This document shows, one piece after another, positions 28,227 to 38,015 of a stretch of DNA of 64,000 nt. Position 1 is the stretch's first letter. Each line of letters opens with the position of its first letter. The stretch comes from an uncultured Desulfobulbus sp. Lineage in GTDB: Bacteria > Desulfobacterota > Desulfobulbia > Desulfobulbales > Desulfobulbaceae. Under the pieces are notes generated by a model. That model had not been told where the DNA came from and searched no databases. It was given only the letters and a program-made list of their open reading frames with translations. Made by a program: the position numbers and the translations under genes. The stretch covers positions 62,001-126,000 of the forward strand of contig NZ_OY762276.1 in the NCBI RefSeq assembly GCF_963665445.1, given 5' to 3'.

Positions 28227-29240
28227 ATGAAGGAAAGGATGATGCAGGCAGAAAATGTTGTGGTCACCGGCGGTGGTGGGTTTATCGGCAAGGCCCTGGT
28301 ACAGGCACTCCTCGTTGAGGGTGCCCGGGTTACAGTGATTGGGCGCAACCCCTATCCTGATCTAGAGGCCCAAGGGGTTCGTTGCCTCCAGGGAGACATT
28401 TGCGATCAGGAATTTCTTTTCAAGGTATTTGCAGGATGCACCACCGCCTTTCATGTTGCGGCCAAGGCGGGAATATGGGGGCCGAAAAAAGACTATTTCG
28501 TGATCAATACCCTGGGCACAGAGAATGTACTCAGAGCCTGCCGCCACAATCAGGTGGCCAATCTGGTCTATACCTCAACCCCCTCGGTGGTGTTTGACCG
28601 GAAAAATATTGAGGCTGGTGACGAATCATTGCCCTATGCCCACAAAACACTGTGTCATTATGCCGCATCCAAGATAGCGGCGGAAAAGGCGGTGCTTGCT
28701 GCGAATGCGCCCGAACTGCGGACAGTCGCGATTCGCCCGCACCTTGTCTGGGGGCCGGGGGATCGAAACTTGATTCCACGCCTGGTGGAACGGGGCAGGG
28801 CGGGTATGCTCAAGGTGGTCGGATCCGGCAGGAACAGGGTGGATATTGCCTATATAGATAATGTCGTTCATCTCCATATGCTCGCGGCAAAGAACCTGCA
28901 GACCACGGCCACGGCCGCTGGAGAGGCCTTTTTTATCGGACAAAATGACCCGGTCGTTTTGTGGGACTGGATCAATGAACTTTTTGCCAGGATGAATATT
29001 AACCCGGTGAAATCACGGGTGCCATTTTCCCTTGCTTACATGGTAGGGGCATGTCTTGAACTGAGAGGAACACTGCTGGGGCAAAAAGAGGAACCCAAAA
29101 TGACCCGCTTCCTTGCCCACCAATTGTCGCATTCTCACTGGTTTAGTCATAGGAAGGCCGAAAATATTTTGGGGTATCGGGAAAAAGTCTCTTCTGAGGC
29201 CGGGATGGAACGGTTACTCGCCTGGATGCATCAAAAATAA
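28227..29240 (+). CDS. oleD: OleD, 2-alkyl-3-ketoacid reductase
   Basis: 337 residues of the extended SDR / 3-beta-hydroxysteroid dehydrogenase family. VTGGGGFIGKAL binds NADPH, and Tyr145 and Lys149 in YAASK with Ser near 118-120 form the active site. OleD reduces the ketone from OleA to the hydroxyacid used by OleC. The ATG at 28227 is preceded by GGGAGAAAGG; the frame upstream of it overlaps oleC and is not needed. It is the last gene of the ole set. Confidence 0.9.
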   Translation: MKERMMQAENVVVTGGGGFIGKALVQALLVEGARVTVIGRNPYPDLEAQGVRCLQGDICDQEFLFKVFAGCTTAFHVAAKAGIWGPKKDYFVINTLGTENVLRACRHNQVANLVYTSTPSVVFDRKNIEAGDESLPYAHKTLCHYAASKIAAEKAVLAANAPELRTVAIRPHLVWGPGDRNLIPRLVERGRAGMLKVVGSGRNRVDIAYIDNVVHLHMLAAKNLQTTATAAGEAFFIGQNDPVVLWDWINELFARMNINPVKSRVPFSLAYMVGACLELRGTLLGQKEEPKMTRFLAHQLSHSHWFSHRKAENILGYREKVSSEAGMERLLAWMHQK

Positions 29241-29434
29241 CCGGGAAAATATGGGGCAGGAAATTTTTTTGCGGCAAATTCCGGTTGGCATGAGTGCGGA
29301 GATACGCTATTTTGCGACCGCTTTCACTCTCCTGGGGCGGAGAAAGGGGGAACCAGAGCCATCTTGGAAATATGCCCCTAAATCGCGAGAAACAAGCATA
29401 ACTGAAAAATCCTATAAATATTATTTAAAAAGAT

Positions 29435-29463
29435 TTGACAGCGGTTGCAAATTTCAGTAGTTA
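29435..29463 (+). promoter_or_regulatory. Promoter of the ATP synthase operon
   Basis: Consensus TTGACA (29435-29440), a 17-nt spacer and TAGTTA (29458-29463), with an AT-rich upstream element, about 80 bp before the first gene. Confidence 0.65.
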
Positions 29464-29469
29464 TCCACA
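29461..29469 (+). promoter_or_regulatory. DnaA-box-like site overlapping the atp promoter
   Basis: TTATCCACA is a perfect match to the E. coli DnaA box consensus and overlaps the -10. One such 9-mer is not improbable by chance in 64 kb, so function is uncertain. Confidence 0.35.
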
Positions 29470-29540
29470 GCGGAAGATGAACCGCCATTCACTTGATTTG
29501 GCGGGTAATTGCCATATTTTCAGTAATGAGGGGTAGTTAA

Positions 29541-29972
29541 ATGATTTCGATTGATGTCACGTTGTTAATGCACATTGTCAACATGGTTGTGTTGATGTTT
29601 GTCCTCAATGCAATTCTGTACAAGCCTGTCCTCGCGATTTTGGAAAAACGGGCGCAGAAGATCGAATCGCTTAACGGCGACGTTGCTCAGTTCGAGCAGA
29701 ATGCCCGTCAGCGGCAGGCAGAGCTTGATCAAAAAATGCGTGAGGCGAGCACCAAGGCCAAAAAGGCATTGGATGGCGCGCGGGCCCAGGCTCAGGCAGC
29801 CGGTGCTGAGAAGTTGGCAGCTATCCGCAAGGAATCTGACAGTGTAAAGGAGACGCAACTGGCCGATCTTCGTTCGCAGATTGAAGTCGCCAGAAAGGAG
29901 CTTGAGGGAAATGCCGCGGGGTTCGCCCAGGCAATGGCAGGAAAGATACTTGGAAGGAGTCTGGACGCATGA
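29541..29972 (+). CDS. atpF': ATP synthase Fo subunit b'
   Basis: 143 residues: a short N-terminal membrane helix (about 8-30) followed by a long charged coiled coil. It is the second, diverged peripheral-stalk subunit found in photosynthetic bacteria and many deltaproteobacteria. It would pair with the b subunit from the next gene as a heterodimer joining Fo to F1. It overlaps the next gene by four bases (ATGA). Ribosome site GAGGGG precedes the ATG. Confidence 0.88.
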   Translation: MISIDVTLLMHIVNMVVLMFVLNAILYKPVLAILEKRAQKIESLNGDVAQFEQNARQRQAELDQKMREASTKAKKALDGARAQAQAAGAEKLAAIRKESDSVKETQLADLRSQIEVARKELEGNAAGFAQAMAGKILGRSLDA

Positions 29973-30718
29973 AAGCTTGTATCACAACAGTTTTACGGCC
30001 GGCACTGCTGGCTATCCTGATCGGGGTGATGCCGGTCACGTTTGCGCAGGCAAACGAGGCCCCGGCAACCGCCGCCCATCAGGAGGTAACGGCGGATGCC
30101 CACTCGGCAGCGCCGGCGGCTGCTGGACACGAAGCAGCTGTTGAAGCACACGGCGCTGCAGCAGAGGCCCACGGTGCAGCCGCAGAGGCGCATGGAGCAG
30201 ATGCTCACCATGGGGGGCTTGCAGCGATGTTGACCCCGGAGAAGTTGAAAGACCTGTTCTGGCGGGCAGTCAACTTTCTCGCACTGGTTGTCCTCCTGGT
30301 CAAGTTCGGTGCCAAACCGATCGTGTCCGGACTCAGCGGGCGGCAGCAGCAGATCCGTGAAGAACTTGAAACCCTGACCGCTCGTCGCGACGAGGCCGAG
30401 GCATCCTACAAAGAGTTTTCGGCAAAGCTCGCTGGCATGGAGCGCGAAATGGATGTGATCGTCGAAAAGGCCATCGCCCAGGCTCAGGTTGAAAAGGAAC
30501 GCATTCTGGCTGAGGCTGAAAAGGCTGCTGAAGATATCAAGCGTCAGGCGGAAGCGGCTGTCATGGCCGAATTGGAAGATGCCAAGCGGACCCTTCGTGA
30601 AGAAGTCGCTGAGCAGGCTGCAGCCATGGCTGAGGAGTTGATCGTTAAAAATCTGACCGCTGCGGATCAGGTCGCGATCACTGAACAGTATCTTGAAAGA
30701 GTGGGTGCGGTACAGTGA
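29969..30718 (+). CDS. atpF: ATP synthase Fo subunit b with signal peptide and His/Ala-rich extension
   Basis: 249 residues, much longer than the usual ~160. Residues 1-28 look like a cleavable signal peptide ending AQA. Residues 29-85 are Ala/His-rich with three tandem AEAHGAA-type heptads. Then come the membrane helix (about 96-118, DLFWRAVNFLALVVLLVKFG) and the normal b-type coiled coil. The extension would lie outside the cytoplasm. Its role is unknown; metal or pH sensing is only a thought prompted by the histidines. It overlaps both neighbours by four bases. Confidence 0.88.
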   Translation: MKACITTVLRPALLAILIGVMPVTFAQANEAPATAAHQEVTADAHSAAPAAAGHEAAVEAHGAAAEAHGAAAEAHGADAHHGGLAAMLTPEKLKDLFWRAVNFLALVVLLVKFGAKPIVSGLSGRQQQIREELETLTARRDEAEASYKEFSAKLAGMEREMDVIVEKAIAQAQVEKERILAEAEKAAEDIKRQAEAAVMAELEDAKRTLREEVAEQAAAMAEELIVKNLTAADQVAITEQYLERVGAVQ

Positions 30719-31263
30719 GACATACAATACTAGCTCGTCGATATGCAAAAGCGCTTTTTTCTTTGGGAAAAGAGCAAGACAAAACTGGAGAGTACAGTGA
30801 AATGCTCGCCGCCATCGCCGGTCTCATCGTCGATGCGGAAGCAGGTGTGGGCGATGCCCTGAATAACCCGCTGTACCCGTTGGATGTTCGGCAGAAAGTC
30901 ATGGCCAAAATCGCAGAGTCCGTCCAGGCTGATGCGATTATGACCAGCTTTTTGAATCTGCTGATTGAAAAGAAACGTGCCGATATCCTGCCCGACATCG
31001 CCTATGAATTACAGGTCATGGTCGATAAGGATCAGAATATCAGCCACGGTTCCATTATTTCCGCCATCGAACTTGATCAGACCTTGCTGGGCAAGATTCA
31101 GGCGACTTTGGAAAAACTCACAGGTAATAAGGTTATACTTGAAACCCAGGTCGATCCGTCCATTATAGGCGGGATTATTGCCAAGGTTGGTGACTTGGTG
31201 CTGGACGGAAGTATAAAGACGCAACTTAATGGATTAAAGGAATCTATCAAGGGGAGAGAATAA
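30715..31263 (+). CDS. atpH: ATP synthase F1 subunit delta
   Basis: 182 residues of normal length. It has the N-terminal ARRYAKALFSLG motif of OSCP/delta and the C-terminal DPSIIGGIIAKVGDLVLDGS. It links the peripheral stalk to the top of the alpha/beta hexamer. It starts with GTG in an overlap with atpF, so synthesis is coupled. Confidence 0.93.
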   Translation: MRHTILARRYAKALFSLGKEQDKTGEYSEMLAAIAGLIVDAEAGVGDALNNPLYPLDVRQKVMAKIAESVQADAIMTSFLNLLIEKKRADILPDIAYELQVMVDKDQNISHGSIISAIELDQTLLGKIQATLEKLTGNKVILETQVDPSIIGGIIAKVGDLVLDGSIKTQLNGLKESIKGRE

Positions 31264-31266
31264 TCA

Positions 31267-32790
31267 ATGCAGATCAAAGCCGAAGAAATCAGCCAGATTA
31301 TAAAAGATCAAATCGCTGGCTTTAAGAATGAGATCGACCTGAAGGAAACCGGAACCGTACTTTCCGTTGGTGACGGTATTGCACGTGTGTATGGCGTAGA
31401 AAATTGTCAGGCCATGGAGCTGCTTGAGTTCCCCGGCGGTATTTTCGGTCTGGCCCTCAACCTCGAGGCCGACAACGTCGGTTGCGCCATCCTGGGTGAT
31501 GTTCGCGACATCAAAGAGGGTGACATCGTCAAGCGGACCGGTCGTATCGCCGAGGTTCCGGTTGGTCCCGAGATGGAAGGCCGCGTTGTCGACGGTATCG
31601 GCCAAGCCATCGACGGCAAGGGCCCGATCAACGCCCAGGAGACACGCAAGATCGAGGTCCTCGCTCCCGGCGTTATCGCCCGTAAGTCCGTTCATGAGCC
31701 CTGCTACACCGGCGCCAAGGCCGTTGACGCCATGACCCCGGTAGGCAAGGGACAGCGCGAGCTCGTCATCGGCGACCGTCAGATCGGCAAGACCGCACTC
31801 TGCGTTGACGCCATCATCGCCCAGAAGAACACCGATGTTCACTGCATCTACGTCGCCATCGGCCAGAAGAAATCGACGGTTGCCCTGGTTGTTGAAGCCC
31901 TGCGTAAACACGGTGCCATGGAATACACCACCGTTGTTGCCGCCTGCGCCTCCGATCCCGCGCCGATGCAGTACGTATCCGCCTTCGCCGGTTGCGCCAT
32001 GGGTGAGTACTTCCGAGATAAAGGCCAGCATGCGCTGATCATCTACGATGATCTTTCCAAACAGGCCGTTGCCTACCGTGAACTTTCCCTGCTGCTCCGC
32101 CGTCCTCCGGGACGTGAGGCCTACCCTGGTGACATCTTCTTCAACCACTCCCGTCTGCTTGAGCGCGCCTCCAAGGTGAGCGACGCCCTGGGCGCCGGTT
32201 CTCTGACCGCTCTGCCGATCATCGAGACCCAGGCTGGTGACGTTTCCGCCTTTATTCCGACCAACGTTATCTCCATTACCGACGGTCAGGTATACCTCGA
32301 GCCGAGTTTGTTCTTCGCCGGTGTTCGCCCCGCGATCAACGTCGGTCTCTCCGTATCCCGCGTTGGTGGTGCCGCTCAGGTCAAGGCCATGAAACAGGTT
32401 GCCGGAACCCTGCGACTGGATCTGGCCCAATATCGTGAACTCGCAGCCTTCGCCTCCTTCGGCTCTGACCTCGATGCCGCAACGCAGGCCCAGTTAACCC
32501 GCGGTGAGCGGTTGGTTGAGATCCTCAAACAACCCCAGTATCAGCCGCTGCCCATGGAAAAACAGGTGACCATCATTTTCGCTGGTACCAAGGGCTTCCT
32601 CGATAAATTCCCGGTGAACACCCTGGCTGACTACGAGCAAGAGTTGTATACCTACATCGAAACCAATGAACCTTCCATTTTCTCCGAACTCGCCGAGAAG
32701 CAGGTCATCACTCCCGAGTTGGAAGAGAAAATGAAAAAGACACTGGCAACCTTCGGTGAAACCTTCAAGGCAACAAAGGGCCTGAACTGA
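31267..32790 (+). CDS. atpA: ATP synthase F1 subunit alpha
   Basis: 507 residues with nucleotide-binding [16 protein letters not shown] and the family C-terminal signature [17 protein letters not shown]. It forms the non-catalytic nucleotide sites of the F1 hexamer. It begins 3 bp after atpH. Confidence 0.97.
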   Translation: MQIKAEEISQIIKDQIAGFKNEIDLKETGTVLSVGDGIARVYGVENCQAMELLEFPGGIFGLALNLEADNVGCAILGDVRDIKEGDIVKRTGRIAEVPVGPEMEGRVVDGIGQAIDGKGPINAQETRKIEVLAPGVIARKSVHEPCYTGAKAVDAMTPVGKGQRELVIGDRQIGKTALCVDAIIAQKNTDVHCIYVAIGQKKSTVALVVEALRKHGAMEYTTVVAACASDPAPMQYVSAFAGCAMGEYFRDKGQHALIIYDDLSKQAVAYRELSLLLRRPPGREAYPGDIFFNHSRLLERASKVSDALGAGSLTALPIIETQAGDVSAFIPTNVISITDGQVYLEPSLFFAGVRPAINVGLSVSRVGGAAQVKAMKQVAGTLRLDLAQYRELAAFASFGSDLDAATQAQLTRGERLVEILKQPQYQPLPMEKQVTIIFAGTKGFLDKFPVNTLADYEQELYTYIETNEPSIFSELAEKQVITPELEEKMKKTLATFGETFKATKGLN

Positions 32791-32808
32791 GCACAAGGGT
32801 AAATTCTT

Positions 32809-33687
32809 ATGCCTGGATTAAAGGACGTTAAAGATAAAATCACCGGCGTGAAGAAAACCGCGCAGATTACCAAGGCCATGAATATGGTGGCCTCGGCCAA
32901 ATTGCGTGGCGCCCAGGAGAAGATGGAGCGCTTTCGTCCGTATGCTGGAAAATTCGCCGAAGCAATGCGCGACTTATCCGGCGGTATGGAAAGCACAGAC
33001 CTTCCTCTCATGGAAGTCCGTGACGTAAAATCGGTCGAGATCGTTGTCGTGACCTCCGACCGCGGCTTGTGCGGAAGCTTCAACGCCAATATTATTAAAG
33101 AAGCTGAAAGGCTCAAAAAAAATTACGAGGCGGCAGGCAAGAAAGTCAGCTTCGTTACCGTGGGGCGAAAGGGTACGCAGGCGCTGAAAAAATCAGGCCT
33201 TTTGCGCAAATCCTTCAACGATATCATGGGCTCGTTCCAGATGTTCAACGCCCGTGAGATCTCCCAAGATATCACCGAGGCCTTTCTCGCCGGTGAGAGT
33301 GATCAGGTTGACATCATCTACGGTAAATTCTACTCGGTTGCGGTGCAGAAACCGGAAGTCGAAGAGCTGTTGCCGATCAAACCTGTGAGCTCTGATGAGG
33401 GCGGCGCTCGGGAAACAACCGGCGCCACCGGCTCATACACCTATGAGCCGGACCCCAATGAGATCATGGAAGTACTGCTTCCTCTGTTTCTCAATGTGCA
33501 AATCTATCACGCCATGCTCGAAGTCGGTGCCTCTGAACATGCTGCTCGTATGACAGCCATGGATAACGCCACCAATGCATGCAAGGATATGATTAAAGAT
33601 TTGACCCAGCTGTACAACAAAGCACGTCAGGCGGCAGTTACCAACGAGTTGATGGATATCGTCGGTGGTGCCGAGGCGTTGAAATAA
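32809..33687 (+). CDS. atpG: ATP synthase F1 subunit gamma
   Basis: 292 residues. The N-terminal helix KITGVKKTAQITKAMNMVA and the C-terminal helix form the rotating central shaft, and SDRGLCGSFN is the family motif. It lies 18 bp after atpA. A Gly/Thr-rich stretch near residues 197-208 is a slightly extended surface loop. Confidence 0.96.
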   Translation: MPGLKDVKDKITGVKKTAQITKAMNMVASAKLRGAQEKMERFRPYAGKFAEAMRDLSGGMESTDLPLMEVRDVKSVEIVVVTSDRGLCGSFNANIIKEAERLKKNYEAAGKKVSFVTVGRKGTQALKKSGLLRKSFNDIMGSFQMFNAREISQDITEAFLAGESDQVDIIYGKFYSVAVQKPEVEELLPIKPVSSDEGGARETTGATGSYTYEPDPNEIMEVLLPLFLNVQIYHAMLEVGASEHAARMTAMDNATNACKDMIKDLTQLYNKARQAAVTNELMDIVGGAEALK

Positions 33688-33719
33688 TATTCAATACCCT
33701 ATGGTATTTTAAAGTTTAG

Positions 33720-35153
<1,434 letters not shown>

Positions 35154-35183
35154 TCCCTTCTACCCTGATTTGAGGTACGAGCA

Positions 35184-35600
35184 ATGGCGCAAATTCAATT
35201 AGAAGTTGTTACCCCAAGCGGAGCGGTTGTCAGTGAGGAAGTAGATATCGTCACTGCGCCCGGTGTGGGTGGTGAGTTTGGTGTACTTGCCAATCATGCT
35301 CCTTTTTTGAGTACCATTAAAACCGGCACACTGAGCTTTAAGAAAGATCGTGCTGCCAAATTCCTGATGGTTACCGGCGGTTTTACCGAGGTATCCAACA
35401 ACAAAATCACTTTCCTTGTTGAAAGTGCTGAGTTTGGCAACGATATCGACGTTGAGCGTGCCCTGCGGGCCAAGGAACGAGCTGAGAAACGTTTGACCCA
35501 GGCCCAGCAAAGCACCGAGAAAATCAATCGGGTACGAGCTGAAGCCGCATTGCAACGGGCTATGGCTCGAATCAGAACCGCAGAGATGTCCCGCGGCTGA
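35184..35600 (+). CDS. atpC: ATP synthase F1 subunit epsilon
   Basis: 138 residues: an N-terminal beta-sandwich with [20 protein letters not shown] and a C-terminal helical hairpin that can inhibit ATP hydrolysis. It is the last gene of the operon, with a strong terminator 26 bp later. Genes for subunits a and c are absent from the operon and must lie elsewhere. Confidence 0.95.
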   Translation: MAQIQLEVVTPSGAVVSEEVDIVTAPGVGGEFGVLANHAPFLSTIKTGTLSFKKDRAAKFLMVTGGFTEVSNNKITFLVESAEFGNDIDVERALRAKERAEKRLTQAQQSTEKINRVRAEAALQRAMARIRTAEMSRG

Positions 35601-35625
35601 TTCAACCGAACGATAGAAATGCAAG

Positions 35626-35660
35626 AAAGGCTGCCCCCGGATTGGGGGCAGCCTTTTTTT
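35626..35660 (+). terminator. Terminator of the ATP synthase operon
   Basis: AGGCTGCCCCC (35628-35638) pairs perfectly with GGGGGCAGCCT (35644-35654), followed by a run of T; flanking A/T pairs lengthen the stem. Confidence 0.93.
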
Positions 35661-35942
35661 GTTTTGAGTGTTTGTCGATTTGGGTTGAGCTTGATCTGTT
35701 CCCACCTTATTTTCATGGGGGAAGAATGCGAAGCATTGTCCTGGAAAATGAACACGGTCATCGCTGCTCGAGTTTCTTCCCTGCACCCGTTTCTCTGAAA
35801 GAGTCGACAAAGCCTGGCCAATGAGGGAAGAGATTCTATTTCTTCTCACCTCAGCGTTCAAAACTTCATGCTATTGTTCTTTGAACCGGCGGTATGTTTC
35901 TAGAAAAAAGGGGAGATAGGAGGGAAGAGAGCGAGCAATCAA
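35661..35942. other. Gap between the atp terminator and the amidase gene
   Basis: About 280 bp between convergent genes. I see no supported gene, repeat or RNA here; short open frames have no recognisable product. Confidence 0.4.
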
Positions 35943-37790
35943 TCAATACATTCGGACCCCTGCCCGATGATGGTCAATATAGGCGACAATGCCATCGGCC
36001 AGTTTTTGCGCCAGCTTTTCCAGGTGTGCATCATTTTTCAAAAGAGCAGCTTCTTTGCCATTGGTGATGAACGAAAGCTCTGCAAGAATAGCCGGCATCT
36101 CAGCTCCGATAAGGACATAAAAGGGGGCTTGCTTGACCCCCAGATCACGTGGTTTGTACGGCTTGGTGAGGCCATTGATCAAGTTCGTTTGGACGAACCG
36201 CGCTAATCGCGAGGATTCGTCGATTTTCGAATTGTTCATCAAAGAGTTGAGAATATCCTGCAACTCCCCGATGCTGTGGGTTGAGGAGGCGTTTTCAAGG
36301 GCCGCTACCCGCATGGCATCCGCATCGGTTGCCAGGTTGAGGAAATATGTTTCAATCCCGTTTTGCGCTGTATCGGGATGTGCATTGACGTGAATGGATA
36401 TGAATAAGTCGGCCTTTTTGGCATTGGCCATGGCAGTCCGTTTTTCCAGGGGGATGTAGACGTCTTTGGACCTTGTCAGGACCACCTGGTAATGATGGGT
36501 AGTGGTTAACAGTCTGGCGAGCTTCTTGGCGATGCCTAGGGTGATATCTTTTTCTTTGAGACCAAAGGCCATGGCTCCTGGGTCTTTACCGCCATGCCCC
36601 GGATCAATGACTATGGTTTTAACCCCTAATCCCAGTTGTTGCGCCAGAGAGAGTCGTTCCTGTTGTCTCTTGATCCGTGGAGATTGGCCGGAAATTGCAC
36701 GTTTTTTATGATCGCTGAGCGTGGGAGGAGGCAGCGTTTCGATTTGCTTGGCAGGTGCGCTCGTTGTCGAAGGGGCTGCAAGGGGTGAGGGCGAAGCGGC
36801 GCTTTCTGCGCCATACACATCGAGAATTACCCGGAATGGATCATTGAGGGTAAAGACCTTGTAGTCGGTCAGGGCGTGAAAATCAAATTGGAGGTGCACT
36901 GTCCCCGCTTGGGGATGATCTGTCTCAACGCGTTGGAGCAATCCTTGGTCAAACTGCTGTACTCGGCAAAATTGGGGGTCAATGGTGCTGTTTTTAAAAT
37001 CGACCACCAGGGAATTGTTCTTTTGCTGCACAATGTAGGGAGTTTGAGGTACTGCACTGATAACAACCCGGCTGTATCTTTCGGATATCCAAAATTTACT
37101 TTGACCAACCTGGGAATAGTTGACGGGGGGAGTACCTTTTGCAATGGAGGGCGTAGGATGGCTCGGCTCTGTCGTTGACGGGGGCGGCGTCGGGGACGGT
37201 TGCTCCCTTTGAGGTTCCTTCAACTGCTGTTGTGCGAGGTGCGCGTAGTCGCTCTGGGGATATTGCAGTACGAGTTTTTCAAGCAGACTTTTCGCAGACG
37301 GCAGTTTTTCTCCTGCATTTTCACCAAGGAGGGCCGCCTTGTAGAGTGCATCGTCGCTGAGAGTGCTGCCCGGATAGAGATCCGCAAGTTGCAGATAAAT
37401 TTTTCGTGCGGATTTCGCATCTTCCTCCAGGTGGAACCGGTCATACATGATTTGATAGGTTCGGGCCTGCATAAACAGGCTCGATGGACCAAGTTCGCCT
37501 TTGTGCTCCTGCTTGGCCAGATCGCCGAAAACACCGGCGATGATCAGCCAGTTGCTTCGGTTTTTGTTAGCCGGGGTATTTGTCAGAAGTTTTGTCAGGT
37601 TGGCCTTGTTGGTTTCGTAGCGGACTTGCGGCGATATCAGTCCAGCCTGTTCTTTGATCGCGAGGTGGTGGGTGACGGTTGTGCGTGCACAGAGAGGGTT
37701 CGGCGGCAGGCAGAACCACAGACAGACGATAAGGAGATATAGAAGGGGAGAACAGCGGCGGACCGAAATTCTCTGGTTGACGGCATGCAT
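35943..37790 (-). CDS. N-acetylmuramoyl-L-alanine amidase with AMIN domain
   Basis: About 615 residues. It has a hydrophobic signal peptide near the N-terminus, a TPR-like helical region (about 100-190), a Pro/Ser linker, an AMIN domain that targets peptidoglycan (about 225-330), and a C-terminal Amidase_3 zinc domain. The catalytic features are VIDPGHGGKDPG, SIHVNAH and the glutamate in AELSFITN. It cleaves the bond between MurNAc and the stem peptide in the periplasm, as AmiC does at division. The start is uncertain: 37790 puts the signal peptide at the N-terminus, while the frame extends to a GTG at 37862. Confidence 0.88.
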   Translation of the reverse strand: MHAVNQRISVRRCSPLLYLLIVCLWFCLPPNPLCARTTVTHHLAIKEQAGLISPQVRYETNKANLTKLLTNTPANKNRSNWLIIAGVFGDLAKQEHKGELGPSSLFMQARTYQIMYDRFHLEEDAKSARKIYLQLADLYPGSTLSDDALYKAALLGENAGEKLPSAKSLLEKLVLQYPQSDYAHLAQQQLKEPQREQPSPTPPPSTTEPSHPTPSIAKGTPPVNYSQVGQSKFWISERYSRVVISAVPQTPYIVQQKNNSLVVDFKNSTIDPQFCRVQQFDQGLLQRVETDHPQAGTVHLQFDFHALTDYKVFTLNDPFRVILDVYGAESAASPSPLAAPSTTSAPAKQIETLPPPTLSDHKKRAISGQSPRIKRQQERLSLAQQLGLGVKTIVIDPGHGGKDPGAMAFGLKEKDITLGIAKKLARLLTTTHHYQVVLTRSKDVYIPLEKRTAMANAKKADLFISIHVNAHPDTAQNGIETYFLNLATDADAMRVAALENASSTHSIGELQDILNSLMNNSKIDESSRLARFVQTNLINGLTKPYKPRDLGVKQAPFYVLIGAEMPAILAELSFITNGKEAALLKNDAHLEKLAQKLADGIVAYIDHHRAGVRMY

Positions 37791-38015
37791 GACGAGACTT
37801 TTGTTAAGGTTCAAAAGTACAACTCCGAACCCACGAGGAAGAGATCCTTCTGGGTAAATCACTGTACCGTATTTTGATTCAAGAGTAAAAGAAATTGTAC
37901 TTTTTGCGCACGTAATGGGACAAAAAATTGAAAAAGTTAGTCTCGATTGGAGTTACGAGATAAAAAAAATTTAACTTTGGTTATTGGGCTGTGGAAAAAA
38001 GCAGAGCGACCTCAA

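Larger units (their letters stand above)
29241..29540. other. Intergenic region between oleD and the ATP synthase operon
   Basis: 300 bp. The first 150 bp show no clear terminator for oleD. The AT-rich middle (29400-29430) leads into the ATP synthase promoter and an overlapping DnaA-type box. No gene is supported here. Confidence 0.5.

Noticed and set aside
35642..35824. Small open frame after the atp terminator
   Set aside because: It starts inside the terminator stem, has no ribosome site and no recognisable product.
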